Assembly (NCBI RefSeq): GCF_001969265.1
Contig: NZ_CP019304.1
Location: 3,658,001-3,722,000 of the forward strand
Direction of reading: 5' to 3'
DNA length: 64,000 nucleotides
Source of the DNA: Arthrobacter sp. QXT-31
GTDB lineage: Bacteria > Actinomycetota > Actinomycetes > Actinomycetales > Micrococcaceae
Every line of letters starts with the position of its first letter. Positions within the stretch are counted from its first letter, which is position 1. Position numbers and translations under genes: made by a program. Positions 49,582-57,476 of this stretch are shown here, piece by piece. Under the pieces are notes generated by a model. That model ran no database searches. It had not been told where the DNA came from and saw only the letters and a list, made by a program, of their open reading frames with translations.

Positions 49582-50118
49582 ATGGAGCCTTGGAATGTAC
49601 TGCTGGCCAGCCACGTGATCGGCGCCCTTTTTGTCCTCGCCATCGGCCCTGTGCAGATCCTTCGGCGGCGCCGCGACCGCGTCCACCGCACGATGGGGCA
49701 CCTGTGGGTCGCGGCGATGTACTACGTCTGCTTCAGCAGCTTCTGGATCGTCCGTGACGGGCATTTCAGCTGGCTTCACGGACTCTCCGCGTTCACGATC
49801 GTGACTGTGACGCTCGGGCTCGTCAGCGCGGTGCGCCGGAACATCCCGGCGCACCGGGGAAACATGATCGGCAGCTACATCGGCATCGTCGTGGCGTTCG
49901 GCTTCGCTGTCTCGGCCCCGGGCCGCGCGATTCCGCGACTCTTGGCCGAGGATCTTCCGACAGCCCTGTATGTGACCGCGCTGGTGGCGCTCAGCACCGC
50001 CGTCGTCTTCCTTTCGCTGCGCCGCGGAGGCCGTGAGGGGAGTGGATCGCAGCCGACGGGACAAACAGTGGCCCTTGCCGCAAGAGGCGCCGACCGCGCT
50101 CCTAAGACTGGTCCCTAA
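49582..50118 (+). CDS. DUF2306 membrane protein
   Basis: 178-aa membrane protein with four hydrophobic segments (about 5-25, 40-60, 65-85, 95-115) and a fifth near 130-150. The DUF2306 pattern is visible: LASHVIGALFVLAIGPVQIL, DRVHRTMGHLWVAAMYYV and HRGNMIGSYIGIVVAFGF. The His residues in the HR-H and HG motifs are conserved in the family, whose function is unknown. The divergent MerR regulator suggests it is induced by a small molecule. Downstream come three 32-bp repeats. Confidence 0.8.
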   Translation: MEPWNVLLASHVIGALFVLAIGPVQILRRRRDRVHRTMGHLWVAAMYYVCFSSFWIVRDGHFSWLHGLSAFTIVTVTLGLVSAVRRNIPAHRGNMIGSYIGIVVAFGFAVSAPGRAIPRLLAEDLPTALYVTALVALSTAVVFLSLRRGGREGSGSQPTGQTVALAARGADRAPKTGP

Positions 50119-50156
50119 GTGGACGGGTAGCAAACCGAAGCAGTACGCCCTGAGGG

Positions 50157-50240
50157 GACGCTCTATCATTTGCTGCAGGCATTCGTGCCACCCGCTATCA
50201 CTTTCTGCGGCTTCGACGGCGACGCTCCCTCACCCATCGG
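50157..50240 (+). repeat. 32-bp tandem repeats after the DUF2306 gene
   Basis: Three degenerate units start at 50157, 50190 and 50221, 31-33 bp apart, with cores TCTATCATTTGCTGC and GCTATCACTTTCTGC and a partial third. The pyrimidine-rich strand is the sense strand of the DUF2306 mRNA. The third unit overlaps the stop codon of the converging DUF559-type gene at 50230. Confidence 0.7.
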
Positions 50241-51186
50241 CAAAGCCCGCAGCGTGAGGATGATCCAGCTGCGCCATTCGCCGTGCCCGCTTGATGCGGG
50301 TAACCGCCCCTTCAAAACCATCGGCAAGGTCATCCTTTTTTACAGTCAGGACAATCCATCCCGCTGCTTCGAACGCTTTATCTCGCCGTTTATCACTAAA
50401 GATCTGAGCCTCGTCGAGGTGATGGTCGCCGTCGTACTGGATGGCAAGCCGGCGGGCACGGTATCCAAGATCGGCCGACGGCGACGACGGGTCGCCGCTT
50501 CTCAGCGTGAGCTGAAGATCAGGCTCAGGAAGGCCAGCGTCCACCATCGCTAAGCGCAGCATGGTTTCCGGCGCCGAATCTGCACCCACCCGCATCAGGT
50601 CCAAGGCTTCTCGGGCACGGACAACGCCCTGCAGATTGGGGTGCCGCAGAACCAGGGAACGCAATCCGTGCAACGTATCGAAGGGCTCTGTCCGGCCCTC
50701 AAACTCCAGCCGAGGAATGCGGATTATCTGATCGCCCATGCACACCAGGTCTTTCAGCGGCAGCCGTCGTGCCAGATCCAGCCACGTTCGGGAGCGGGTA
50801 CTGAGCCGGATACCATCGACCGTTTCAATCTCGTCTTCTTCGGCCAGTACGGTGTGGCCGAGCACTCCCGTGCGACGCGCCGGGGGCAGGCGTTTCGGCT
50901 TGCTCAAATGCAGTTCAGTAGAGTCCGCCAGCCACGGCGGGAGCAGCTGGCAGCGGAGCCGGGCCGCCGTGACATGTGAGATCCAGGCGCCGGGCGAAAC
51001 CTCAGACAGCGCCCGCGCCGCAGCCTCAAGGTCAAAGTCCCAGTCCCACGGGCGGTAGAGTCCACGCCCCACGTGGACCACGTCGCGACGCCGCAGTCTC
51101 GACGGGGGAATGCCTTCGGCTCGAGCCAAGTCGAAGGTGAACGGAGCTGATGCCAAACGTGACGGTAAGCTGTCGCGCATTTCCAT
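50230..51186 (-). CDS. AbiEi-like / DUF559-type nuclease-like protein
   Basis: 318-aa protein from ATG 51186 (the frame is open to GTG 51204). Residues about 5-60 look like the winged-helix start of AbiEi-type antitoxin-like proteins (FTFDLARAEGIPPSRLRRRDVVHVGRGLYRP in family terms). The C-terminal third resembles a PD-(D/E)XK, DUF559/Vsr-like nuclease: SAPETMLRLAMVDAGLPEPD, then LAIQYDGDHHLDEAQ and DKRRDKAFEAAGWIVL. Such proteins are common in actinobacteria, with no proven role. No toxin partner is nearby. A perfect DnaA-box sequence lies 40 bases upstream. Confidence 0.72.
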   Translation of the reverse strand: MEMRDSLPSRLASAPFTFDLARAEGIPPSRLRRRDVVHVGRGLYRPWDWDFDLEAAARALSEVSPGAWISHVTAARLRCQLLPPWLADSTELHLSKPKRLPPARRTGVLGHTVLAEEDEIETVDGIRLSTRSRTWLDLARRLPLKDLVCMGDQIIRIPRLEFEGRTEPFDTLHGLRSLVLRHPNLQGVVRAREALDLMRVGADSAPETMLRLAMVDAGLPEPDLQLTLRSGDPSSPSADLGYRARRLAIQYDGDHHLDEAQIFSDKRRDKAFEAAGWIVLTVKKDDLADGFEGAVTRIKRARRMAQLDHPHAAGFADG

Positions 51187-51225
51187 GCAGGCATTGTGAC
51201 CCAACTTGAGGTGGGCCTGCAGAAG

Positions 51226-51234
51226 TTATCCACA
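51226..51234 (+). promoter_or_regulatory. TTATCCACA motif upstream of the DUF559-type gene
   Basis: A single perfect match to the DnaA-box consensus. On the gene's coding strand it reads TGTGGATAA, like the TGTGGAAAA units before the HNH gene. No dnaA, dnaN or cluster of boxes is present, so it is not an origin. Confidence 0.4.
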
Positions 51235-51512
51235 GGCGGCAGGGAGTGAGAGAGGGTTGGGTGGAAGGCGGCAGGGAGTGAGAGAGGGTTGGGTGGGGGG
51301 GGGCAGGGAGTGAGAGAGGGTTGGGTGGAAGGCGGCGGGGAGTGAGAGAGGGTTGGGTGGAAAGCGGCAGGGAGGGAGAGAGGGTTGGGTGGAAGGCGGC
51401 AGGGAGTGAGAGAGGGTTGGGTGGGGGCGGCAGGGAGTGAGAGAGGGGTGGGTGGAAGGCGGCAGGGAGTGAGAGAGGGTTGGGTGGAAGGCGGCAGGGA
51501 GTGAGGGAGGGG
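51235..51512 (-). repeat. 32-bp minisatellite: eight full units and one partial
   Basis: Units start at 51235, 51267, 51299, 51331, 51363, 51395, 51426 and 51458, with a 23-base partial unit at 51490-51512 that directly abuts the fhs stop codon. All are 32 bp except the sixth (31). The minus-strand core is TCTCTCACTCCCTGC. Units 2 and 6 end in GGGG instead of GGAA. The plus strand has runs such as GGGTTGGGTGGGG that could form G-quadruplexes. It fills the 326-base gap between fhs and the DUF559-type gene; no gene is in it. Confidence 0.92.
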
Positions 51513-53216
51513 CTAGAAGAGGCCGACGGGGTTGCCGGCGTCGTCCACGTTCATCCGCATTGCCGCCGGAACTGCGGGCAGGCCGGGCATGGTCATCACT
51601 GCCCCGGTCAGGGCCACGATGAAGCCGGCGCCTGTCTTCGGGATGAGGTCGCGGACGTGGATGGTGAAGCCCTTGGGGGCGCCCAGCTTCGAGGCGTCGT
51701 CCGTGAACGAGTACTGGGTTTTCGCCATGCAGACAGGCAGCCCGGACCAGCCGTTCTTCTCGATCTCCGCCAGCCGGCGAAGGGCAGGCACGGAGAAGTC
51801 CACGCCGTCGGCACCGTAGATCTCCTGAACGATGGTTCGGATCTTGTCCTCCACAGGCATGTCCAGCGGATAGAGATGCCGGAACGCTGACGGCCCGTTC
51901 ACGGCAGCGGCGACCTTGGCAGCCAGCTCATCGCCGCCGTCGCCGCCACCGCCCCGTCCCCAGATGTCGGCCACGGCCGCCTGGATGCCCTCGCCGGCGC
52001 ACCAGCCGAGCAGCCAGTCGAGCTCCTCCGGGGTGTCGGACGGGAACCTGTTGATCGCCACCACCGGCGTCACCCCGAACCGCTCCACGTTCCGCACATG
52101 CCGGCGCAGGTTAACCACCCCCGCCGCCAGCGCCTCGACGTTCGGCTCGCTGAGCCGGTCCTTGGCCACCCCGCCCTGCATCTTGAGCGCGCGCACGGTG
52201 GCCACCACCACGACGGCGGCAGGTGCCACATCCGCGATGCGCGCCTTGATGTTCATGAACTTTTCCGCGCCCAGGTCCGCGCCGAACCCAGCCTCCGTAA
52301 CCACGATGTCGGCCAGACGGCGGGCGGTCTGCGTGGCGATCAGCGAGTTGCAGCCGTGGGCGATGTTCGCGAACGGGCCGCCGTGGACCAGTGCCGGGGT
52401 GCCGGCGATGGTCTGGACCAGGTTGGGCTTGATCGCGTCCTTGAGCAGCAGCGTCAGCGCGCCCTGCACGCCCAGGTCCGCCACGGTAACCGGCGTCCGG
52501 TCATAGGTGTAGCCGAAAGTGATCCGGCCCAGCCGGTCCCGCAGGTCCGCCACGTCGGTGGCAAGGCAGAACACGGCCATGATTTCGGAGGCGACGGTGA
52601 TGTCGAAGCCGTCCTGGCGCGGGACCCCCTGGGTGGCCCCGCCCAGTCCGATGACTATTTCTCGAAGCGAACGGTCGTTCATGTCCAGGACCCGCTTGAA
52701 CGTCATCCGGCGCGGGTCGATGTTCAGTTGGTTGCCCTGGTAGATGTGGTTGTCCACGAGGGCCATAAGGGCATTGTTAGCCGAGGTTATGGCGTGGAAG
52801 TCGCCGGTGAAATGCAGGTTGATCTCGTCCATGGGCAGCACCTGGGACAGCCCGCCGCCCGTGGCCCCGCCCTTCATGCCGAGGATGGGGCCGAGCGAGG
52901 GCTCCCGCAGCGCGACCATGACCTTGTGGCCCGCCCGGGCGAGGGAGTCCGCCAGCCCCACAGTGGTGGTCGATTTTCCTTCCCCGGCCGGCGTGGGCGA
53001 CATCGCCGACACCAGGACCACCTTCCCGGCGGGCGCCGGGGCGGTCAGTTTGGCGGGGTCGATCTTGGCCTTGTACCGGCCGTAGTGCTCCACGGCATCG
53101 GGATCGATGCCTGCGGCCGCGGCGATGTCCTCGATGGGCTGCAGCACTGCCCGGCGGGCAATCTCCAGGTCGCTCAGGGAAGTGACGGTACCGCTCGGGG
53201 GAGTGCTGTCAGACAT
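51513..53216 (-). CDS. fhs: Formate-tetrahydrofolate ligase
   Basis: Makes 10-formyl-THF from formate, THF and ATP, feeding one-carbon units to purines and fMet-tRNA. 567 aa. P-loop [20 protein letters not shown] (about 71-90), [39 protein letters not shown] and the end [20 protein letters not shown] match the family. AAAGGAC precedes the ATG. The stop codon is the first base triplet next to the minisatellite, so the 3' UTR of the mRNA is the C-rich repeat strand. mshA ends 21 bases upstream of its start, so the two genes may share a transcript. Confidence 0.96.
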   Translation of the reverse strand: MSDSTPPSGTVTSLSDLEIARRAVLQPIEDIAAAAGIDPDAVEHYGRYKAKIDPAKLTAPAPAGKVVLVSAMSPTPAGEGKSTTTVGLADSLARAGHKVMVALREPSLGPILGMKGGATGGGLSQVLPMDEINLHFTGDFHAITSANNALMALVDNHIYQGNQLNIDPRRMTFKRVLDMNDRSLREIVIGLGGATQGVPRQDGFDITVASEIMAVFCLATDVADLRDRLGRITFGYTYDRTPVTVADLGVQGALTLLLKDAIKPNLVQTIAGTPALVHGGPFANIAHGCNSLIATQTARRLADIVVTEAGFGADLGAEKFMNIKARIADVAPAAVVVVATVRALKMQGGVAKDRLSEPNVEALAAGVVNLRRHVRNVERFGVTPVVAINRFPSDTPEELDWLLGWCAGEGIQAAVADIWGRGGGGDGGDELAAKVAAAVNGPSAFRHLYPLDMPVEDKIRTIVQEIYGADGVDFSVPALRRLAEIEKNGWSGLPVCMAKTQYSFTDDASKLGAPKGFTIHVRDLIPKTGAGFIVALTGAVMTMPGLPAVPAAMRMNVDDAGNPVGLF

Positions 53217-53237
53217 CGTTGTCCTTTCAGTTTGGCC

Positions 53238-54515
53238 TCAGCCGGTGAGCCGTGAACCGTAGACGGCGGCCATGGGGTGGCTGGAGGCGTGTTCGTCGAT
53301 GGCGGCGTGGTAACTGTCGAGGGTGATGGCGGCGGTGCGTTGCCAGCCGGAGTTGGCGGCGTGGATGGCGGCGGCGGTGCCCATGTTGTGCCGGGTGGCG
53401 GGGTCGTCGTGGAGGGCTTCGAGGGCGTCGGCCCAGTCGGAGGCGTGGTGTCCGTTGACGAGCAGGCCGGTGCGGCCGTGGCTGACGGCGCGGGTGAGGC
53501 CGCCGACGCGGGTGGCGATCACGGGCGTGCCGCAGGCCTGGGCTTCGAGGGCCACCAGACCGAAGGATTCGCTGAAGGAGGGCATGGCAACGACGTCGGC
53601 CGAGCGGAACCAGCCAGCCAGTTCAGGTGCGCTGACGGGCGGGTGGTGCGTCACGACGTCGTCCATTCCGGCCGCGCTGACAAGCGACGTCAGGTTGAAG
53701 TCCTTGGCGCCGCTGAGGGCACCGAGGATGGTCAGTTTCAGGTTGATGTCCGGACGGCGCCCGCGGAGCAGGGCGGCGGCCTTGAGCAGGATCTGCGGGC
53801 CTTTGAGCCGCTGGATCCGGCCGGCGAAGAGAATATGGAAGGTGTCAGGGCTGATGCTGTGGGCGGCACGGGAGGCGGCGCGGAACGCCGGGGTGAAGAC
53901 AGCGAGGTCGACGCCGGGGGGTGCGACGTCGATGTGGTCGAAATCGGCGCCATAGTGGGAGACCAGCTCGGCGGCTTCTGCGGTGGTGTTGGCGATGAGG
54001 CGGGTGGCGCCGTCGACGATGCGGTGTTCGCCGTCCTCGCGGCGCCGGGGCTCGGGCTGCTCGCCGGAGTGCAGGAGGAGGTTTTTCACCTTGGCCATGG
54101 TGTGCATGGTGTGCACGAGCGGAACGTTCCAGAGGCCGGAGAGTTCGAGGCCGGCGACGCCGGAGACCCAGTAGTGGGAGTGGATGAGGTCATAGCGGCC
54201 GTGAGGCTGCTGGGCGCGGATGCGTTCGATCTCGGCCACCATGCTGTGCAGCAGTTCCGGCAGTTCCTCTTTGGGGAGTTTGCGGGGCGGGCCGGCCAGA
54301 ACGTTGTGGACGCAGACGCCGGGGTCCGGGTGTTCGACGGCGGGCTGGCCGGCGGAGGTGGAGCGGGTGAAGATTTCCACTTCGACGCCGGTTTCGGCCA
54401 GGGCGGAGGCGAGGCCGCGGATGTAGACGTTCATGCCGCCGGCGTCCCCGGAACCGGGCTGCTCCATGGGGGAGGTATGCAGGGACAGGAAAGCCACTCG
54501 CTTGATCACAGACAT
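53238..54515 (-). CDS. mshA: D-inositol-3-phosphate glycosyltransferase MshA
   Basis: Joins GlcNAc from UDP-GlcNAc to inositol-3-phosphate, the first step of mycothiol synthesis. 425 aa from ATG 54515, preceded by GAGAGGAGGGAGGG, an unusually strong ribosome binding site. GT4 fold: VAFLSLHTSPMEQPGSGDAG GMNVYIRGL at the N-terminus, HSHYWVSGVAGLEL, TMHTMAKVKN, FAGRIQRLKGPQIL and the catalytic SFSESFGLVALEAQACGTPV (ESFGLVxxE). Specific for the MshA subgroup by the GDAGGMNVY and THHPP segments. The frame is open to 54848 but the extra part is antisense-like. Works with Ino1. Confidence 0.95.
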   Translation of the reverse strand: MSVIKRVAFLSLHTSPMEQPGSGDAGGMNVYIRGLASALAETGVEVEIFTRSTSAGQPAVEHPDPGVCVHNVLAGPPRKLPKEELPELLHSMVAEIERIRAQQPHGRYDLIHSHYWVSGVAGLELSGLWNVPLVHTMHTMAKVKNLLLHSGEQPEPRRREDGEHRIVDGATRLIANTTAEAAELVSHYGADFDHIDVAPPGVDLAVFTPAFRAASRAAHSISPDTFHILFAGRIQRLKGPQILLKAAALLRGRRPDINLKLTILGALSGAKDFNLTSLVSAAGMDDVVTHHPPVSAPELAGWFRSADVVAMPSFSESFGLVALEAQACGTPVIATRVGGLTRAVSHGRTGLLVNGHHASDWADALEALHDDPATRHNMGTAAAIHAANSGWQRTAAITLDSYHAAIDEHASSHPMAAVYGSRLTG

Positions 54516-54705
54516 GGCCCTCCCTCCTCTCCGTGCTGCTGGGACTGCATCGAATAAAACACTACTCCTGAAGCGCCGGTGCGACGGCGGCCGGGCGGCC
54601 GCTGCTCGCATGCGGGCTTGCGTAAAAACCCGGTGCCCTCCGCGGCAGGAGGATGGCGGATGTAGCACGCACAGGTTAAATAGCAGCTCGCCCCGGCCAC
54701 CCGCC

Positions 54706-56178
54706 TCACCGGCGCCACAGTGCGGCCAGCCCCGGAAACGCGCTTTCGTAGCCAGCAAGCAGCGCCTCAGCCAGCTTCGCGGAGCCCACCAGGGGGTGCC
54801 CGGCGAAGGCTTCCAGTGCCGCACTGCGGTCACCAGTGGTTGCCGCACGAACGGTTAGCAGTTCCACATTCTTGACCTGCCGCAAAAGGTCCAGTTGCGG
54901 TGCATCGGGCCGGTCCTGCGGCACTGGCACTGCCCCCTCCGGCGTGACGGTGCAGGGGACTTCGACGACGGCGTCCGCCGGCAACCCGGGGATCGCGGCC
55001 CGGGTGCCACCCGGGCCGGTCGAAGACTGTCGGGTGAAGTTTGGGGTGTTGAGGATCAGCTGGGTGCCGGCGCCAGCATCGCCAGCGCCGGCATCCCCTG
55101 TGCGAGCGTCGCCAGCGGCGCCGGCCACCGCCCGCATCACCGCCAGCGCCACCTGCTCATAGCCGCCGCCGGCAAGATCCTCGGGGTGCCGCGCCTCGCC
55201 GCGGGACCTGGCTTCGGCCAGATACCCTTCCTCGCGCGAGAGTCGCGCCGCCTCCCACAGGCCGTATGCTTCGTCCCCGGCCGCTGCCAGCCGCGGATAC
55301 AGCTCCGCCTGCTGGCCGTGGATCGATTCGCCGCGGGTCAGGGCCATGGCCCGCATCCCCGCCGCCGCGCGAGCCGCCTCGTAGTAGTAGAACAGGTACT
55401 CATTCGGCAGCAGCCCCAGATCGCGCAGGAACGGCTGCGGAAACAGCCTGCCCTCCTCGAAGCCGGCAAGGGCATCCGGATCCGCCAGCAGGCCGGGAAG
55501 GGCATCACGGCCGCCGCTCTCGAGCCGGTACAGCCAACCGAGGTGGTTCAGCCCAAAGTAGCCCACGCCGTCGAGCCTTCCCGGCGGCAGCGGCACCCCG
55601 GCCGCCCGGGCGGCGCGGTGCACGAGGGCGCTCGCGGAATCGCAGATGCCGATCACTTTCCGGCCCAGCACCGGAACCAGCGCCTCGGTGACCATTCCGG
55701 CGGGATTCGTGAAATTGACCAGCCAGGCGTCGGGGCAGTGCGTCCGCATGGCGGCGGCCAGCTCCAGCATGGCCGGGATGGACCGCAGGGCGTAGGAGAT
55801 GCCGCCGGCGCCGGTGGTCTCCTGGCCCAGCAGCCCGAGGTCCCGGGCCACCCGTTCGTCGGCGACCCGGCCGGCAGTTCCGCCCGGGCGGATGGCGGCG
55901 AACACGATGTCCGTCCCGCTCAGGGCGCGGGGGAGGGACGTCGTGGACGTCACGGCGGGCGGACGCTTGGGGTAAGGTCCGACGGCGGGACTTCCGTTCC
56001 GCGCACCGCCCGCCTCCGAGGACATGGACCTCAGGACGGCCTCGATGGCGGCCAGGCGGCCGCCGTCGACGTCGTACAGCACCACCTCACTGACCAGGCC
56101 GGAATAGGGCCCGGAACTCAGGGCACGATAAACGAGGGGAACCCGGAATCCGCCGCCGCCGGCGATCATGAGCCGCAT
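54706..56178 (-). CDS. GH4 family glycosidase (6-phospho-beta-glucosidase-like)
   Basis: NAD- and metal-dependent glycosidase. 490 aa. Rossmann motif MIAGGGGFRVPLVYRAL, VLYDVDGGRLAAIE, then GTDIVFAAIRPGGTAGRVAD, NFTNPAGMVTEALVPVLGRK, the metal Cys in VIGICDSASALV and YFGLNHLGWLYRL with the metal His. The NFTNPAG and LNHLGW blocks mark the 6-phospho-beta-glucosidase branch. The Cys-Asp-Ser triplet replaces the more usual Cys-Asn-x. No PTS genes are close. It is divergent from the PfkB-type kinase gene; the 125-base gap may hold promoters for both. Substrate is uncertain. Confidence 0.82.
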   Translation of the reverse strand: MRLMIAGGGGFRVPLVYRALSSGPYSGLVSEVVLYDVDGGRLAAIEAVLRSMSSEAGGARNGSPAVGPYPKRPPAVTSTTSLPRALSGTDIVFAAIRPGGTAGRVADERVARDLGLLGQETTGAGGISYALRSIPAMLELAAAMRTHCPDAWLVNFTNPAGMVTEALVPVLGRKVIGICDSASALVHRAARAAGVPLPPGRLDGVGYFGLNHLGWLYRLESGGRDALPGLLADPDALAGFEEGRLFPQPFLRDLGLLPNEYLFYYYEAARAAAGMRAMALTRGESIHGQQAELYPRLAAAGDEAYGLWEAARLSREEGYLAEARSRGEARHPEDLAGGGYEQVALAVMRAVAGAAGDARTGDAGAGDAGAGTQLILNTPNFTRQSSTGPGGTRAAIPGLPADAVVEVPCTVTPEGAVPVPQDRPDAPQLDLLRQVKNVELLTVRAATTGDRSAALEAFAGHPLVGSAKLAEALLAGYESAFPGLAALWRR

Positions 56179-56290
56179 GGCAGGAGTCTATGCGCCGCAG
56201 CCGGCAACGGGGCCGGAACTGCCGTGCGCAAAGCGGTCCGGCGCCGCCAGACCCCCACGTCGCGGGGTTTCAACGCCAAGGTCCGTGGCG

Positions 56291-56304
56291 TAATGTGCCG
56301 AGCA
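56291..56304 (+). promoter_or_regulatory. Candidate leaderless promoter of the PfkB kinase gene
   Basis: TAATGT (56291-56296) fits TANNNT, 7 bases before ATG 56304, and there is no ribosome binding site between. A -35 box is not clear. Confidence 0.4.
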
Positions 56305-57395
56305 TGGAGGCGAATCCCGCACGCCGTTTCGATCCCCTCGCGGCCGTCCGAACCCAAGCGGCCGGGGAGTTCGATGTGCTGCTGGCCGGGACCGTCTTTC
56401 AGGACATCATCTTCACCGGACTGCCGCACGCGCCCGAACCCGGAACCGAGATCTGGAGCGAAGGGATGGGCAGCTGCCCCGGCGGCGTCGCGAACCAGGC
56501 GATAGCCGCGGCCCGACTGGGCCTGCGCACCGGGCTGGCGGCGGCCTTCGGCGATGACGGCTACGGGGACTACAACTGGAAGATCCTGGCCGGGCAGGAG
56601 CACGTGGACCTGTCCCTGTCCCGCCGGGTCCCGGGCTGGCACTCGCCGGTGACAGTGTCGCTCAGCGTGGACCACGACCGGTCCATGGTCACGCACGGGC
56701 ACCCGGCGCCGGTTACTGCTTCCGAGCTGATCGGGGATCCGCCCCGCGCCCTGGCGGCCGTGGCGGATTTGGGTCATGAACTGGAGCCGTGGGCGCTCGC
56801 GGCGCACAAGGCGGGAGTGAAGCTGTTCGGCGACGTCGGCTGGGACCCCACCGGCGAGTGGGCCAACGCGCGGCTTGAGAACCTGCAGTACTTCCACGCC
56901 TTCATGCCCAACCAGCGCGAGGCCATGGCCTTCACCGGCAAAAACGATCCCTGGGCGGCGCTCTATGCCCTCGCGGACCGGGTGCCGGTGGCGGTGGTGA
57001 CGCTGGGGGCGCAGGGAGCGGTGGCCGTCGACTCCGAAACCGGCGAGGAGGAATGGGTGCCCTCGCTGCCGGTGGCCGCCTTCGATCCGACCGGTGCCGG
57101 GGACTGCTTCGGCGCTGCATTCATCGTCGGCAGCCTGGCGGGATGGCGCCTCGGCGACCGGTTGCGGTTCGCCAACCTCTGTGCCGCGCTGGCCGTCCAG
57201 GAGGTGGGCGGCTCCCTCGCGGCGCCGGGCTGGGGAGATATTGCCGACTGGTGGAAGCGCGCCAACGCCCGGCCGGAGCGCCGCGGCAGCCAATGGCTGC
57301 GCCGCTACTCCTTCCTCGCCGACATTGTCCGGGACGTTCCGCAGGAGGCCCAGCGCCGCGCGTCCGCCACCATCGCGCACCTCTCGGACGCCTGA
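56304..57395 (+). CDS. PfkB-family carbohydrate kinase
   Basis: Ribokinase-type sugar or nucleoside kinase, 363 aa from ATG 56304. N-terminal substrate motif GSCPGGVANQAIAAARLGLR, middle region FHAFMPNQREAMAFTG, and the ATP/anion-hole motif FDPTGAGDCFGAAFIVGSL with the catalytic Asp. The frame is open to 56190, but that stretch overlaps the divergent promoter region and is not family-like. Divergent from a GH4 glycosidase, so a sugar released or phosphorylated by that system is a possible substrate; this is inference. alr follows after 80 bases. Confidence 0.85.
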   Translation: MEANPARRFDPLAAVRTQAAGEFDVLLAGTVFQDIIFTGLPHAPEPGTEIWSEGMGSCPGGVANQAIAAARLGLRTGLAAAFGDDGYGDYNWKILAGQEHVDLSLSRRVPGWHSPVTVSLSVDHDRSMVTHGHPAPVTASELIGDPPRALAAVADLGHELEPWALAAHKAGVKLFGDVGWDPTGEWANARLENLQYFHAFMPNQREAMAFTGKNDPWAALYALADRVPVAVVTLGAQGAVAVDSETGEEEWVPSLPVAAFDPTGAGDCFGAAFIVGSLAGWRLGDRLRFANLCAALAVQEVGGSLAAPGWGDIADWWKRANARPERRGSQWLRRYSFLADIVRDVPQEAQRRASATIAHLSDA

Positions 57396-57462
57396 GGAGA
57401 CGGCCGTCCACACGACCGGCAGGCTGTTTTCCGGGCAATTATTCGGCCCGAAGCGCCAGCAC

Positions 57463-57476
57463 TAGAATCAGTAGAG
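57463..57476 (+). promoter_or_regulatory. Candidate leaderless promoter of alr
   Basis: TAGAAT (57463-57468) is a good TANNNT match, 7 bases before GTG 57476, with no ribosome binding site in between. The transcript could start at the G of the GTG. Confidence 0.45.

Noticed and set aside
49483..50169. 436-aa version of the MerR-type protein
   Set aside because: The extra N-terminal region is antisense to the DUF2306 gene, and the MerR domain begins at ATG 49482 with a proper ribosome binding site.
50230..51186. AbiE-type toxin-antitoxin system
   Set aside because: Only an AbiEi-like N-terminus is present; no AbiEii nucleotidyltransferase toxin is adjacent.
51226..51234. Replication origin suggested by a DnaA box
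   Set aside because: Only one perfect box; no dnaA, dnaN, AT-rich region or cluster.
51235..51512. Possible CRISPR array
   Set aside because: Units are head-to-tail 32-bp copies with no unique spacers, and no cas gene is near.
52098..54557. Long plus-strand frames opposite fhs and mshA
   Set aside because: Both lie antisense to confident genes and have Gly/Val/Asp-rich non-domain sequence.
54895..56505. 536-aa plus-strand frame opposite the GH4 gene
   Set aside because: Antisense to a recognised glycosidase and runs into the PfkB gene in another frame.
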